Source: Streptomyces sp. NBC_00190
Lineage (GTDB): Bacteria; Actinomycetota; Actinomycetes; Streptomycetales; Streptomycetaceae
Assembly (NCBI RefSeq): GCF_036203305.1
Contig: NZ_CP108131.1
Location: forward strand, 1,922,001-1,986,000
Reading direction: 5' to 3'
Length of the DNA stretch: 64,000 bases
Numbering within the stretch: the first letter of the stretch is position 1; the number at the start of each line of letters is the position of its first letter. This document shows, piece by piece, positions 1 through 8,171 of this stretch. The position numbers and the translations under genes were made by a program. The notes beneath the pieces are model-generated. The model was not told the origin of the DNA. It did no database searches and was given only the letters and a program-made list of their open reading frames with translations.

Positions 1-1449
1 CTGCCCCTCCTCATCGATGGTCAGCGCGATCAGCGCCGCACCGTGCTCCTGCGCCAGCCGGGTGACCTTCGCGAACCGGGACTCGGGACCGTCACCGTCC
101 TCGTAGTTCACGGAGTTGATGACCGCCCGGCCGCCCAGCTTCTCCAGACCCGCCCGGATGACGGGAACCTCCGTCGAGTCCAGCACGATCGGCAGCGTCG
201 AAGCCGTCGCGAACCGCCCGGCCAGCTCCTCCATGTCCGCGACGCCGTCACGGCCCACGTAGTCCACGCACAGGTCGAGCATGTGCGCACCCTCACGGAT
301 CTGGTCCCGCGCCATCTCCACACAGTCGTCCCAACGGGCCTCCAGCATCGCCTCGCGGAACTTCTTCGACCCGTTCGCGTTCGTCCGCTCCCCGATCGCC
401 ATGTACGAGGTGTCCTGCCGGAACGGCACCGTCTGGTACAGCGAAGCCGCACCCGGCTCCGGCTGCGGCTTCCGCCCGGTGACGGCCGCACCCCGCACCC
501 GCTCCACCACCTGCCGCAAGTGCTCCGGCGTCGTACCGCAGCAGCCACCCACCAGCGACAGCCCGTACTCACGGACGAAGGTCTCCTGCGCGTCAGCGAG
601 CTCGGGGGCGGTCAGCGGGTAGTGCGCGCCGTCCTTGGTCAGGACGGGCAGGCCGGCGTTGGGCATGCAGGAGAGCGGGATGCGGGCGTTGCGCGCCAGA
701 TAGCGCAGGTGCTCGCTCATCTCCGCGGGGCCCGTGGCGCAGTTCAGGCCGATCATGTCGATGCCCAGCGGCTCCAGCGCCGTCAGCGCCGCACCGATCT
801 CCGAACCCAGCAGCATCGTGCCGGTCGTCTCCACGGTCACCGAACAGATCAGCGGGACGGTGACACCGAGCGCCTCCATGGCGCGGCGGGCACCGATGAT
901 GGAGGACTTGGTCTGCAGGAGGTCCTGGGTGGTTTCCACGAGCAGCGCGTCGGCGCCGCCGGAGAGCAGGCCCTCGGCGTTGATCTGGTAGGCGTCGCGG
1001 ATCTTCGCGTAGGTGATGTGGCCGAGGGTGGGCAGCTTGGTGCCCGGGCCCATCGAGCCGAGGACCCAGCGCTGCTGCCCGGTGGAGGCGGTGAACTCGT
1101 CGGCGACCTCACGGGCGATGCGGGCACCGGACTCCGACAGCTCGAAGTTGCGCTCGGCGATGTCGTACTCGGCGAGCGCCGCGAAGTTCGCGCCGAAGGT
1201 GTTCGTCTCGACGCAGTCCACGCCCACCGAGAAGTACGCCTCGTGCACGGTGCGCACGATGTCGGGGCGGGTGACGTTGAGGACCTCGTTGCAGCCCTCC
1301 AGCTGCTGGAAGTCCTCCATCGTGGGGTCCTGCGCCTGGAGCATCGTCCCCATGGCTCCGTCGGCGACGACCACGCGGGTGGCGAGCGCCTGTCGGAGGG
1401 CATCGGCCCGGGTCTGGGTGTCTGCGGGCGGGTTCGGCAACGAGGCCAT
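1..1449 (-). CDS. metH: Methionine synthase (B12-dependent), 5' part; runs off window
   Basis: Cobalamin-dependent homocysteine methyltransferase; about 483 N-terminal codons are present and the reading frame is still open at base 1, so the gene continues outside the window (the family is about 1,170 residues). The start is the ATG at 1449 (MASLPNPPADTQ). The homocysteine-binding barrel is complete: DGAMGTML near the N-terminus, and the zinc-ligand cysteines in GLNCATGP and GGCCGTTPEH. The methyltetrahydrofolate (pterin-binding) domain then begins with AIGERTNANGSKKF and continues to the edge. The cobalamin-binding and activation domains are not visible. The enzyme makes methionine from homocysteine in the cytoplasm. 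The gene is transcribed away from gylR, from its own leader at 1450–1575. Confidence 0.97.
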   Translation of the reverse strand, partial: MASLPNPPADTQTRADALRQALATRVVVADGAMGTMLQAQDPTMEDFQQLEGCNEVLNVTRPDIVRTVHEAYFSVGVDCVETNTFGANFAALAEYDIAERNFELSESGARIAREVADEFTASTGQQRWVLGSMGPGTKLPTLGHITYAKIRDAYQINAEGLLSGGADALLVETTQDLLQTKSSIIGARRAMEALGVTVPLICSVTVETTGTMLLGSEIGAALTALEPLGIDMIGLNCATGPAEMSEHLRYLARNARIPLSCMPNAGLPVLTKDGAHYPLTAPELADAQETFVREYGLSLVGGCCGTTPEHLRQVVERVRGAAVTGRKPQPEPGAASLYQTVPFRQDTSYMAIGERTNANGSKKFREAMLEARWDDCVEMARDQIREGAHMLDLCVDYVGRDGVADMEELAGRFATASTLPIVLDSTEVPVIRAGLEKLGGRAVINSVNYEDGDGPESRFAKVTRLAQEHGAALIALTIDEEGQ

Positions 1450-1502
1450 GGTTGAGCTCCCTGGGATGCGACGGCTGTCGGCTTTGCACCCCCGCTGTGT
1501 CA

Positions 1503-1536
1503 GGGGCGCACGCGGCCAGAGTAACCGCGTGGCCCC
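1503..1536 (-). promoter_or_regulatory. Hairpin in the metH 5' leader
   Basis: Within the 252-bp metH–gylR gap, 1503–1515 pairs with 1525–1536 (GGGGC plus CACGCGG against CCGCGTG plus GCCCC), with one bulged base and a 9-nt loop. It lies about 55 nt upstream of the metH ATG on the transcribed strand. No U-run follows, so it is not a simple terminator. I could not match it to a SAM, SAH or cobalamin riboswitch consensus. It may be an attenuator or a structured leader; function is unknown. Confidence 0.35.
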
Positions 1537-1662
1537 GGACCCGGTGAGGCTGTCCCACGTGGCGGACTGCATTCTGTGCGCGGGGGGTCCGCACGGGTTA
1601 CACCCTTCCGCGGCACCCCGGAGAACGCCCAGGCATGCACGAGGTCGGCATCGGCCGATAGT

Positions 1663-1679
1663 GTTCAGCATTGTCGAAC
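1663..1679 (+). promoter_or_regulatory. Candidate GylR operator upstream of gylR
   Basis: GTTCAGCATTGTCGAAC is an imperfect palindrome (13 of 17 positions symmetric) ending 22 bp before the gylR ATG. Its core GCATTGTCGAAC is absent elsewhere nearby except in front of glpF (2652–2668). Known: the S. coelicolor gyl regulator is an IclR-type autorepressor of the glycerol operon. Inferred: these are its binding sites. Confidence 0.6.
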
Positions 1680-1701
1680 TACGTCAGCAGGAGGCTGCGC
1701 C

Positions 1702-2469
1702 ATGGCACGGAACATCCAGTCGCTCGAACGAGCCGCTGCGATGCTGCGACTCCTGGCGGGCGGGGAGCGCCGTCTGGGTCTCTCGGACGTGGCCTCCTCC
1801 CTCGGCCTGGCCAAGGGCACCGCGCACGGGATCCTGCGCACCCTGCAGGCCGAGGGGTTCGTGGAGCAGGACCCCGCGTCCGGCCGCTACCAGCTGGGCG
1901 CGGAGCTGCTGCGCCTGGGCAACAGCTACCTGGACGTGCACGAGCTGCGCGCCCGCGCCCTGGTCTGGACGGACGACCTGGCCCGGGCGAGCGGCGAGAG
2001 CGTGTACGTGGGGGTGCTGCACCAGAGCGGGGTGCTGATCATGCACCACGTGTTCCGGCCCGACGACAGCCGTCAGGTGCTGGAGGTCGGGGCCATGCAG
2101 CCGCTGCACTCCACGGCCCTGGGCAAGGTGCTGTCGGCATACGACCCCGTCGCGCACACCCAGGTGCTGGAGGTGGAGCGGGAGGCGTTCACCCCCCGTA
2201 CGGTCATCGACGGCGCTGGCTTCGAGGAGATCCTGGACCTGACCCGGGCACGCGGCTGGGCCTCCGACGTCGAGGAGACCTGGGAGGGCATCGCGTCGGT
2301 GGCCGCGCCCATCCACGACCGGCGCAGGATGCCCGTCGGCGCGGTGGCCGTCGCGGGGGCCGTGGAGCGCGTCTGCGGGGAGTCCGGGGAGCCCAGGGCG
2401 TCCCTGGTGGCCTCCGTACGGGACTGCGCGAGGTCGGTTTCACGCGACCTCGGAGCGGGCCGGTTCTGA
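1702..2469 (+). CDS. gylR: Glycerol operon regulator, IclR family
   Basis: 255 residues. An N-terminal winged helix-turn-helix (about residues 5–65, with LSDVASSLGLAKGTAHGIL as the HTH) is followed by the IclR effector domain, including LHSTALGKVLSAY and the C-terminal GAVAVAGAVERV region. The ATG at 1702 is chosen because CAGGAGG lies 8 nt upstream; an upstream in-frame ATG at 1576 would only add residues atypical of the family. The gene lies directly ahead of glpF-glpK-glpD in the same direction and is separated by a strong terminator, the same order as gylR–gylCABX in S. coelicolor, where it represses glycerol catabolism and senses glycerol or glycerol 3-phosphate. The shared palindrome at 1663 and 2652 supports autoregulation plus operon control. 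Confidence 0.92.
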   Translation: MARNIQSLERAAAMLRLLAGGERRLGLSDVASSLGLAKGTAHGILRTLQAEGFVEQDPASGRYQLGAELLRLGNSYLDVHELRARALVWTDDLARASGESVYVGVLHQSGVLIMHHVFRPDDSRQVLEVGAMQPLHSTALGKVLSAYDPVAHTQVLEVEREAFTPRTVIDGAGFEEILDLTRARGWASDVEETWEGIASVAAPIHDRRRMPVGAVAVAGAVERVCGESGEPRASLVASVRDCARSVSRDLGAGRF

Positions 2470-2487
2470 GCTTGACCTGACCCGATC

Positions 2488-2528
2488 AATCCACCCAACG
2501 GCCACCACCTGTGGCATTTGGGTGGATT
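2488..2528 (+). terminator. Rho-independent terminator after gylR
   Basis: An 11-bp perfect outer stem (2488–2498 with 2518–2528, AATCCACCCAA/TTGGGTGGATT) encloses a 5-bp inner stem (GCCAC 2501–2505 / GTGGC 2511–2515). A T-rich tract, TTTTGTCGTTTTC, follows. It begins 18 bp after the gylR stop, so glycerol operon transcription probably restarts downstream. Confidence 0.85.
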
Positions 2529-2595
2529 TTGTCGTTTTCTGATCATCCGTTGGCTTGATTTGGCCGATCGTGTCGAGTGGTAACGATCCGGTTCT

Positions 2596-2625
2596 TTGAC
2601 CTGGTCGACCCTTGACGCGTTATTA
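2596..2625 (+). promoter_or_regulatory. Candidate promoter of the glycerol operon
   Basis: TTGACC (2596–2601) and TTATTA (2620–2625) are separated by 18 bp in the 321-bp gylR–glpF gap, an AT-rich patch between the gylR terminator and the downstream palindrome at 2652. The operator-like palindrome begins 26 bp past the -10-like box, a position fit for repression. A second TTGACG at 2612 has no good -10 partner. Confidence 0.45.
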
Positions 2626-2651
2626 GCCAAGGCGGAAAACTGCCGTTCATC

Positions 2652-2668
2652 GGTCGGCATTGTCGAAC
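2652..2668 (+). promoter_or_regulatory. Candidate GylR operator upstream of glpF
   Basis: GGTCGGCATTGTCGAAC shares the exact 12-mer GCATTGTCGAAC with the site before gylR and has the same 17-bp symmetric frame. It is 122 bp upstream of the glpF start and just downstream of the candidate promoter. The remaining sequence to 2790 shows no gene. Confidence 0.6.
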
Positions 2669-2790
2669 ACCTACCGGCAATACGCGTTAGGGTGTGGCAA
2701 GGCCAAGGACCGGTGAAGCACTCACCGAGTGCGCGGACCGCCGGACGGGACCCGGTGTCCGCCCACCCCTGCAAGGCAAAGGAGTCGCGG

Positions 2791-3573
2791 GTGTCCACCT
2801 CCGACATCTTCATCGGCGAGACCATCGGTACCGCCCTGCTCACGCTGCTCGGCGGTGGCGTCTGCGCCGCCGTCACGCTCAAGAGCTCCAAGGCACGCAA
2901 CGCGGGCTGGCTCGCGATCACCTTCGGCTGGGGTTTCGCCGTTCTGATCGCCGCCTACGTGTCCGCCCCGCTCTCCGGTGCGCACCTCAACCCGGCGGTC
3001 ACCGTCGGCCTGGCCATCAAGAACGGCGACTGGAGCGACACTCCGGTCTACTTCGCCGGACAGCTCCTCGGCGCCATGCTCGGCGCGGTGCTGATGTGGA
3101 TCACGTACTACGGCCAGTTCCGGGTGCACCTCTCGGACCCGGAGCACATCCGTGACGCCAAGCTCGGCCCGGAGGACCCGCACCCGCACGACCAGGCCGG
3201 TCCGGTGCTCGGCGTCTTCTCCACCGGCCCCGAGATCCGCAACGTCGTCCAGAACCTCACGACCGAGATCATCGGCACCTTCGTCCTGGTCCTGGCGATC
3301 CTGACCCAGGGCCTCCAGGACGGCGGCAAGGGCCTCGGCGTCATCGGCGTCCTGATCACCTCCTTCGTCGTCGTCGGCATCGGCCTCTCGCTCGGCGGTC
3401 CGACCGGCTACGCCATCAACCCGGTCCGCGACCTCGGTCCGCGCATCGTGCACGCCCTGCTCCCGCTGCCGCACAAGGGCGGCTCGGACTGGGGGTACTC
3501 CTGGATCCCGGTCGTCGGCCCGCTCGTCGGTGCCGCCATAGCCGGTGGTCTGTACAACATCGCGTTCGCCTGA
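2791..3573 (+). CDS. glpF: Glycerol uptake facilitator (MIP/aquaporin family)
   Basis: 260 residues from the GTG at 2791, with AAAGGAG 6 nt upstream; a longer frame from 2596 would run through the promoter region and is rejected. Membrane channel for glycerol diffusion, with about six helices. The first pore motif is canonical (HLNPAVTVG, near residue 70). The second is [10 protein letters not shown], with Val in place of the Ala of the usual NPA box; the following Arg–Asp typical of glycerol-permeable channels is kept. A loop of about 35 charged residues ([20 protein letters not shown]) sits mid-protein. It is the first gene of glpF-glpK-glpD, 77 bp before glpK, so glycerol entry and phosphorylation are co-expressed. 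Confidence 0.93.
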   Translation: MSTSDIFIGETIGTALLTLLGGGVCAAVTLKSSKARNAGWLAITFGWGFAVLIAAYVSAPLSGAHLNPAVTVGLAIKNGDWSDTPVYFAGQLLGAMLGAVLMWITYYGQFRVHLSDPEHIRDAKLGPEDPHPHDQAGPVLGVFSTGPEIRNVVQNLTTEIIGTFVLVLAILTQGLQDGGKGLGVIGVLITSFVVVGIGLSLGGPTGYAINPVRDLGPRIVHALLPLPHKGGSDWGYSWIPVVGPLVGAAIAGGLYNIAFA

Positions 3574-3650
3574 TCAGTTTCGGCCCGCGCTCGTAAGATC
3601 CGCACCGCATCCTGATTCCGCCTACTCATAGACCTGCCAGGAGCAGCCAC

Positions 3651-5177
3651 ATGACCAGCAGCACCGGCCCCTTCATCGCCGCGATCGACCAGGGCACCAC
3701 CTCCTCCCGCTGCATCGTCTTCGACCGCGACGGCCGCATCGTCGCCGTCGACCAGAAGGAGCACGAGCAGATCTTCCCGAAGCCGGGCTGGGTCGAGCAC
3801 GACGCCACCGAGATCTGGACCAACGTCCAGGAGGTCGTCGCCGGCGCCATCGCCAAGGCCGAGATCACCGCGGCCGACGTCAAGGCCGTCGGTATCACCA
3901 ACCAGCGCGAGACCACCGTCCTGTGGGACAGGAACACCGGCGAGCCGGTGCACAACGCGCTGGTCTGGCAGGACACCCGCACCGACGCCCTGTGCAAGGA
4001 GCTCGGCCGCAACGTCGGCCAGGACCGCTTCCGCCGCGAGACCGGCCTGCCGCTGGCGAGCTACTTCGCGGGCCCGAAGGTCCGCTGGCTGCTCGACAAC
4101 GTCGAGGGTCTGCGTGAGCGCGCCGAGGCCGGCGACATCCTCTTCGGCACCATGGACTCGTGGGTCATCTGGAACCTCACGGGCGGCACCCAGGGCGGCG
4201 TGCACGTCACCGACGTCACCAACGCCTCGCGCACCATGCTGATGAACCTGCACACCCGGGCCTGGGACGAGAAGATCGCCGAGTCCATGGGCGTCCCGCT
4301 CAACGTCCTCCCGGAGATCAAGTCCTCCGCCGAGGTCTACGGCCACGTCAAGGACGGCGTCCTCGCCGGCGTTCCGGTCGCCTCGGCGCTCGGTGACCAG
4401 CAGGCCGCGCTGTTCGGCCAGACGTGTTTCGCCGAGGGCGAGGCGAAGTCCACGTACGGCACCGGAACGTTCATGCTGATGAACACCGGCGACAAGATCA
4501 TCAACTCCTACAGCGGCCTGCTGACCACGGTCGGCTACCAGATCGGCGACCAGAAGCCGGTCTACGCGCTGGAGGGCTCCATCGCCGTCACCGGCTCGCT
4601 CGTCCAGTGGATGCGCGACCAGATGGGCCTGATCAAGTCCGCGGCCGAGATCGAGACCCTTGCCTCCTCGGTCGAGGACAACGGCGGCGCCTACTTCGTG
4701 CCCGCCTTCTCCGGCCTGTTCGCCCCGTACTGGCGCTCCGACGCCCGCGGTGTGATCGCCGGCCTCACCCGGTACGTCACCAAGGCGCACATCGCCCGTG
4801 CCGTCCTGGAGGCCACCGCCTGGCAGACCCGTGAGATCACCGACGCCATGACCAAGGACTCGGGCGTCGAGCTCGCCGCCCTCAAGGTCGACGGCGGCAT
4901 GACCTCCAACAACCTGCTGATGCAGACGCTCTCGGACTTCCTGGACGCCCCCGTGGTGCGCCCGATGGTCGCCGAGACCACCTGCCTCGGCGCCGCCTAC
5001 GCCGCCGGCCTGGCCGTCGGCTTCTGGCCCGACACCGACGCCCTGCGCGCCAACTGGCGCCGCGCGGCGGAGTGGACCCCGCGGATGCCCGCCGAGCAGC
5101 GGGACCGCGAGTACAAGAGCTGGCTCAAGGCCGTCGAGCGGTCCATGGGCTGGGTCGACGACGAAGACGCCAGCTGA
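3651..5177 (+). CDS. glpK: Glycerol kinase
   Basis: 508 residues, full length for the FGGY kinase family. Phosphorylates glycerol to glycerol 3-phosphate using ATP. The N-terminal phosphate loop DQGTTSSR is at residues 10–17, [11 protein letters not shown] near residue 86, and the C-terminal ATP-site signature [14 protein letters not shown] near residue 422. The ATG at 3651 follows AGGAGC. It is the middle gene of the operon and its product feeds GlpD. Growth on glycerol should require this step; the neighbouring gylR palindromes predict induction by glycerol or glycerol 3-phosphate. Confidence 0.97.
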   Translation: MTSSTGPFIAAIDQGTTSSRCIVFDRDGRIVAVDQKEHEQIFPKPGWVEHDATEIWTNVQEVVAGAIAKAEITAADVKAVGITNQRETTVLWDRNTGEPVHNALVWQDTRTDALCKELGRNVGQDRFRRETGLPLASYFAGPKVRWLLDNVEGLRERAEAGDILFGTMDSWVIWNLTGGTQGGVHVTDVTNASRTMLMNLHTRAWDEKIAESMGVPLNVLPEIKSSAEVYGHVKDGVLAGVPVASALGDQQAALFGQTCFAEGEAKSTYGTGTFMLMNTGDKIINSYSGLLTTVGYQIGDQKPVYALEGSIAVTGSLVQWMRDQMGLIKSAAEIETLASSVEDNGGAYFVPAFSGLFAPYWRSDARGVIAGLTRYVTKAHIARAVLEATAWQTREITDAMTKDSGVELAALKVDGGMTSNNLLMQTLSDFLDAPVVRPMVAETTCLGAAYAAGLAVGFWPDTDALRANWRRAAEWTPRMPAEQRDREYKSWLKAVERSMGWVDDEDAS

Positions 5178-5218
5178 CCTCACTCAGCTGACGCTATCGA
5201 CGAGGAGCTAAGAGAGAT

Positions 5219-6826
5219 ATGAGCAGCCTGCAGAGCGTGACCGCACTGGGCACGCACCCGACCGCCGGTTCGAACGCGAGCCGCGCCGAGACCCGTGAGC
5301 AGCTGGCGAAGGCCACGTACGACCTGCTGGTCATCGGCGGTGGAATCCTGGGCACCTCGGTGGCCTGGCACGCCGCGCAGTCGGGTCTGCGGGTCGCCAT
5401 GGTGGACGCCGGCGACTTCGCCGGCGCCACCTCCTCCGCCTCCTCCAAGCTCGTCCACGGCGGCCTGCGCTACCTGCAGACCGGCGCGGTCAAGCTGGTG
5501 GCCGAGAACCACCACGAGCGCCGGGTGCTGGCCAAGGACGTGGCCCCGCACCTGGTCAACCCGCTCACCTTCTACCTGCCGGTCTACAAGGGCGGTCCGG
5601 TGGGTGCGGCCAAGCTGGGCGCGGGCGTCTTCGCCTACTCCGCCCTCTCGGCCTTCGGCGACGGCATGGGCAAGGTCATCTCCCCTGCCCGTGCCGCCGC
5701 CGACAACCCCGGCCTGAAGACGGACAACCTCAAGGCCGTCGCGGTCTACTACGACCACCAGATGAACGACTCCCGGGTCGCCGTCATGACGGTCCGCGCG
5801 GCCGTCGAGTCGGGCGCGGTCGTCCTCAACCACGCCGAGGTCACCGGCCTGCGCATGACGCGCGGCCGGGTGAGCGGTGCCGAGCTCAAGGACCGCCTCG
5901 ACGGCACCGAGTTCGGTGTCGACGCGCGCGTCGTGCTCAACGCCACCGGCCCGTGGGTGGACCACCTGCGGCGCATGGAAGACAAGCACTCGATGCCGTC
6001 GATCCGCCTCTCCAAGGGCGCCCACATCGTCATGAAGCGCAAGTCGCCGTGGAAGGCCGCCATGGCCACCCCGATCGACAAGTACCGCATCACCTTCGCC
6101 CTTCCGTGGGAGGACCAGCTCCTCCTCGGTACCACCGACGAGGTGTACGAGGGCGACCCGGCGGACGTGCGCGCCACCGAGTCCGACATCCAGCAGATCC
6201 TGGACGAGGCGGCCTTCTCCGTGAAGGACGCGGACCTGGACCGCTCGCTGATGACGTACGCCTTCGCGGGTCTGCGCGTGCTGCCCGGCGGCCCCGGCGG
6301 CGTCGAGAAGGCCAAGCGCGAGACGGTCGTCTCCGAGGGCGCCGGCGGCATGCTGTCGGTGGCCGGCGGCAAGTGGACGACGTACCGCCACATCGGCCGC
6401 GTGGTCATGGACAAGCTGGCGAAGCTCCCGGGCAGCCCGCTGACCGATGACATGGAGCCGGTGAAGTCGCTGGTGCGCCGGATCGCGCTGCCCGGTGTCG
6501 CCAACCCGAACGCCGTCGCGCACCGCCTGCTGGTGGACCGCGAGCCCGGCACGCGGATGGACCCGCTGACCGCGCGCCACCTGGCCTCGCACTACGGCTC
6601 GCTCGCCTTCGACATCGCGCGGATAGCCAACGAGGACCCGGCGCTGGCCGAGCGCATCCACCCGGACGGTCCGGAGATCTGGGCGCAGGTCGCCTACGCC
6701 CGTGACAACGAGTGGGCCGAGACGGTCGACGACGTGCTGCGCCGCCGCACGACGGTGACGGTCCGCGGTCTGGACGACGAGGCCGTACGGGCCCGGGTCC
6801 AGGAGATGCTGAGCCGCAAGGCATAG
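5219..6826 (+). CDS. glpD: Glycerol-3-phosphate dehydrogenase (FAD)
   Basis: 535 residues. Oxidises glycerol 3-phosphate to dihydroxyacetone phosphate and passes electrons to the respiratory chain at the membrane. The FAD Rossmann motif VIGGGILGTSVAWHA is at about residues 38–52, after a roughly 35-residue N-terminal extension. GlpD motifs SSKLVHGGLRYLQ and WTTYRHIGR follow, and the C-terminal helical domain is present. The ATG at 5219 has GAGGAG upstream. It lies 41 bp after glpK and is the last gene of the operon, closed by the terminator at 6845. Confidence 0.95.
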   Translation: MSSLQSVTALGTHPTAGSNASRAETREQLAKATYDLLVIGGGILGTSVAWHAAQSGLRVAMVDAGDFAGATSSASSKLVHGGLRYLQTGAVKLVAENHHERRVLAKDVAPHLVNPLTFYLPVYKGGPVGAAKLGAGVFAYSALSAFGDGMGKVISPARAAADNPGLKTDNLKAVAVYYDHQMNDSRVAVMTVRAAVESGAVVLNHAEVTGLRMTRGRVSGAELKDRLDGTEFGVDARVVLNATGPWVDHLRRMEDKHSMPSIRLSKGAHIVMKRKSPWKAAMATPIDKYRITFALPWEDQLLLGTTDEVYEGDPADVRATESDIQQILDEAAFSVKDADLDRSLMTYAFAGLRVLPGGPGGVEKAKRETVVSEGAGGMLSVAGGKWTTYRHIGRVVMDKLAKLPGSPLTDDMEPVKSLVRRIALPGVANPNAVAHRLLVDREPGTRMDPLTARHLASHYGSLAFDIARIANEDPALAERIHPDGPEIWAQVAYARDNEWAETVDDVLRRRTTVTVRGLDDEAVRARVQEMLSRKA

Positions 6827-6844
6827 CGCTCACGCAGGTGGGGA

Positions 6845-6876
6845 AGAGGGGCGGTTCCGAGGGGAACCGCCCCTCT
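6845..6876 (+). terminator. Terminator after glpD
   Basis: A 14-bp perfect stem (6845–6858 with 6863–6876, AGAGGGGCGGTTCC/GGAACCGCCCCTCT) with a GAGG loop, 19 bp after the glpD stop. There is no long T-tract, which is usual in Streptomyces. Confidence 0.8.
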
Positions 6877-6953
6877 GTCGTGGGCTGTGGCCGACGTCCC
6901 TTCAAGGCTTAGGCTGACCCGTGTACGCAAGGGAACTTCGGAAGGAGACCTGG

Positions 6954-7988
6954 GTGATCGAGCTTGAGGGCGTGCCCGAGCTGATCGACCCGGTCATGGT
7001 GGCCGCGTTCGAGGGCTGGAACGACGCGGGTGACGCGGCCTCCGGTGCGGTCGCACACCTGGACCGGGAGTGGAAGGGCGAGGTGTTCGCGGCGCTCGAC
7101 GCCGAGGACTACTACGACTTCCAGGTCAACCGGCCGACGGTGTGGCTGGACAACGGGGTACGGAAGATCACCTGGCCGACGACGCGGCTGTCTGTGGTCC
7201 GGATCGGCGGCGCCAAGCCGCGGGACCTGGTGCTGGTGCGCGGGATCGAACCGTCCATGCGGTGGCGGTCGTTCTGCAACGAGATCCTCGGCTTCGCGCA
7301 CGAGCTCGGCGTCGAGATGGTGGTCGTCCTCGGTGCGCTGCTCGGGGACACGCCGCACACCCGGCCGGTGCCGGTGAGCGGGGTCACCTCGGACGCGGAC
7401 CTGGCGCGGACGATGGACCTGGAGGAGACCAAGTACGAGGGCCCGACCGGGATCGTGGGCGTGCTCCAGGAGGCCTGTACGCACGCGGGCGTCCCGGCGG
7501 TGTCGCTGTGGGCGGCGGTGCCGCACTACGTGTCGCAGCCGCCGAACCCGAAGGCGACGCTGGCGCTGCTGAACCGGCTGGAGGATCTGATCGACATCCG
7601 GATCCCGCTGGGCGAACTCCCGGAGGACGCACGGGCGTGGCAGCTGGGCGTGGACCAACTGGCCGCCGAGGACAGCGAGGTGGCGGAGTACGTCCAGACG
7701 CTGGAGGAGGCCCGGGACACCGCCGATCTGCCGGAGGCGTCGGGCGACGCCATCGCGCGGGAGTTCGAGCGGTACTTGCGGCGCCGTGATCCCGCGGCGG
7801 GCCCGGCGGCGGAGCCGGGTGACGGCTCGTACCTGCGGGACACGTCGAGCGGTCTGACGCGTCCGCCGAAGCGGAAGGACTCCGCTGCCGAGGAGCCGCC
7901 GGCGGCTCCGCCGGAGCCGGGAGATCCCGGGGACGACGCCCCGGAGGCTCAGGGCCCCCCGGAGGCACCTGAGCCCCCGCAGGCCTAG
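6954..7988 (+). CDS. PAC2 family protein
   Basis: 344 residues. The body (residues 1 to about 270) is a PAC2 domain, a family related to proteasome assembly chaperone 2; the bacterial role is unclear although actinobacteria have proteasomes. Visible features are FEGWNDAGDAASGAV near the start and VVVLGALLGDTPHTRPV mid-protein. The C-terminal 70 residues are low-complexity, rich in Pro, Glu, Ala and Asp, and probably disordered. GTG at 6954 is chosen because AAGGAG sits 6 nt upstream; an in-frame GTG at 6921 would add 11 residues and has no ribosome site. It is monocistronic between two hairpins. Confidence 0.85.
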   Translation: MIELEGVPELIDPVMVAAFEGWNDAGDAASGAVAHLDREWKGEVFAALDAEDYYDFQVNRPTVWLDNGVRKITWPTTRLSVVRIGGAKPRDLVLVRGIEPSMRWRSFCNEILGFAHELGVEMVVVLGALLGDTPHTRPVPVSGVTSDADLARTMDLEETKYEGPTGIVGVLQEACTHAGVPAVSLWAAVPHYVSQPPNPKATLALLNRLEDLIDIRIPLGELPEDARAWQLGVDQLAAEDSEVAEYVQTLEEARDTADLPEASGDAIAREFERYLRRRDPAAGPAAEPGDGSYLRDTSSGLTRPPKRKDSAAEEPPAAPPEPGDPGDDAPEAQGPPEAPEPPQA

Positions 7989-8113
7989 TCGCGGCCTAGT
8001 CGGCCGGGGGCGGGGCGGGGTGCGGGGCCGCTGCGCGGAGCTGCTCCCCGCCCCGCCCTTTCTCCGTTTCCCGGGGCTCCGCCCCTGACCCCGTACGGGC
8101 GCTGCGCGCCCGT

Positions 8114-8166
8114 CACCTCAAACGCCGGCGGGGCTGGATCCTCCAGCCCCGCCGGCGTTTGAGGTG
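8114..8166. terminator. Bidirectional terminator, PAC2 / mshC
   Basis: A 25-bp perfect stem (8114–8138 with 8142–8166, CACCTCAAACGCCGGCGGGG...) with a 3-nt TCC loop, between convergent genes and ending 6 bp before the mshC stop codon. The AACGCCGGCGGGGCTGGA form is very common at Streptomyces gene ends. Confidence 0.85.
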
Positions 8167-8171
8167 CGGGG

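Noticed and set aside
43..1455. 470-codon plus-strand frame opposite metH
   Set aside because: Antisense shadow of a clear metH; Arg/Val/Asp-rich composition without motifs.
1450..1575. SAM, SAH or cobalamin riboswitch before metH
   Set aside because: No conserved core of these classes seen; only an unassigned hairpin.
2596..2790. Extension of glpF to an ATG at 2596
   Set aside because: It would translate the promoter and operator; the GTG at 2791 has a good ribosome site and the family start.
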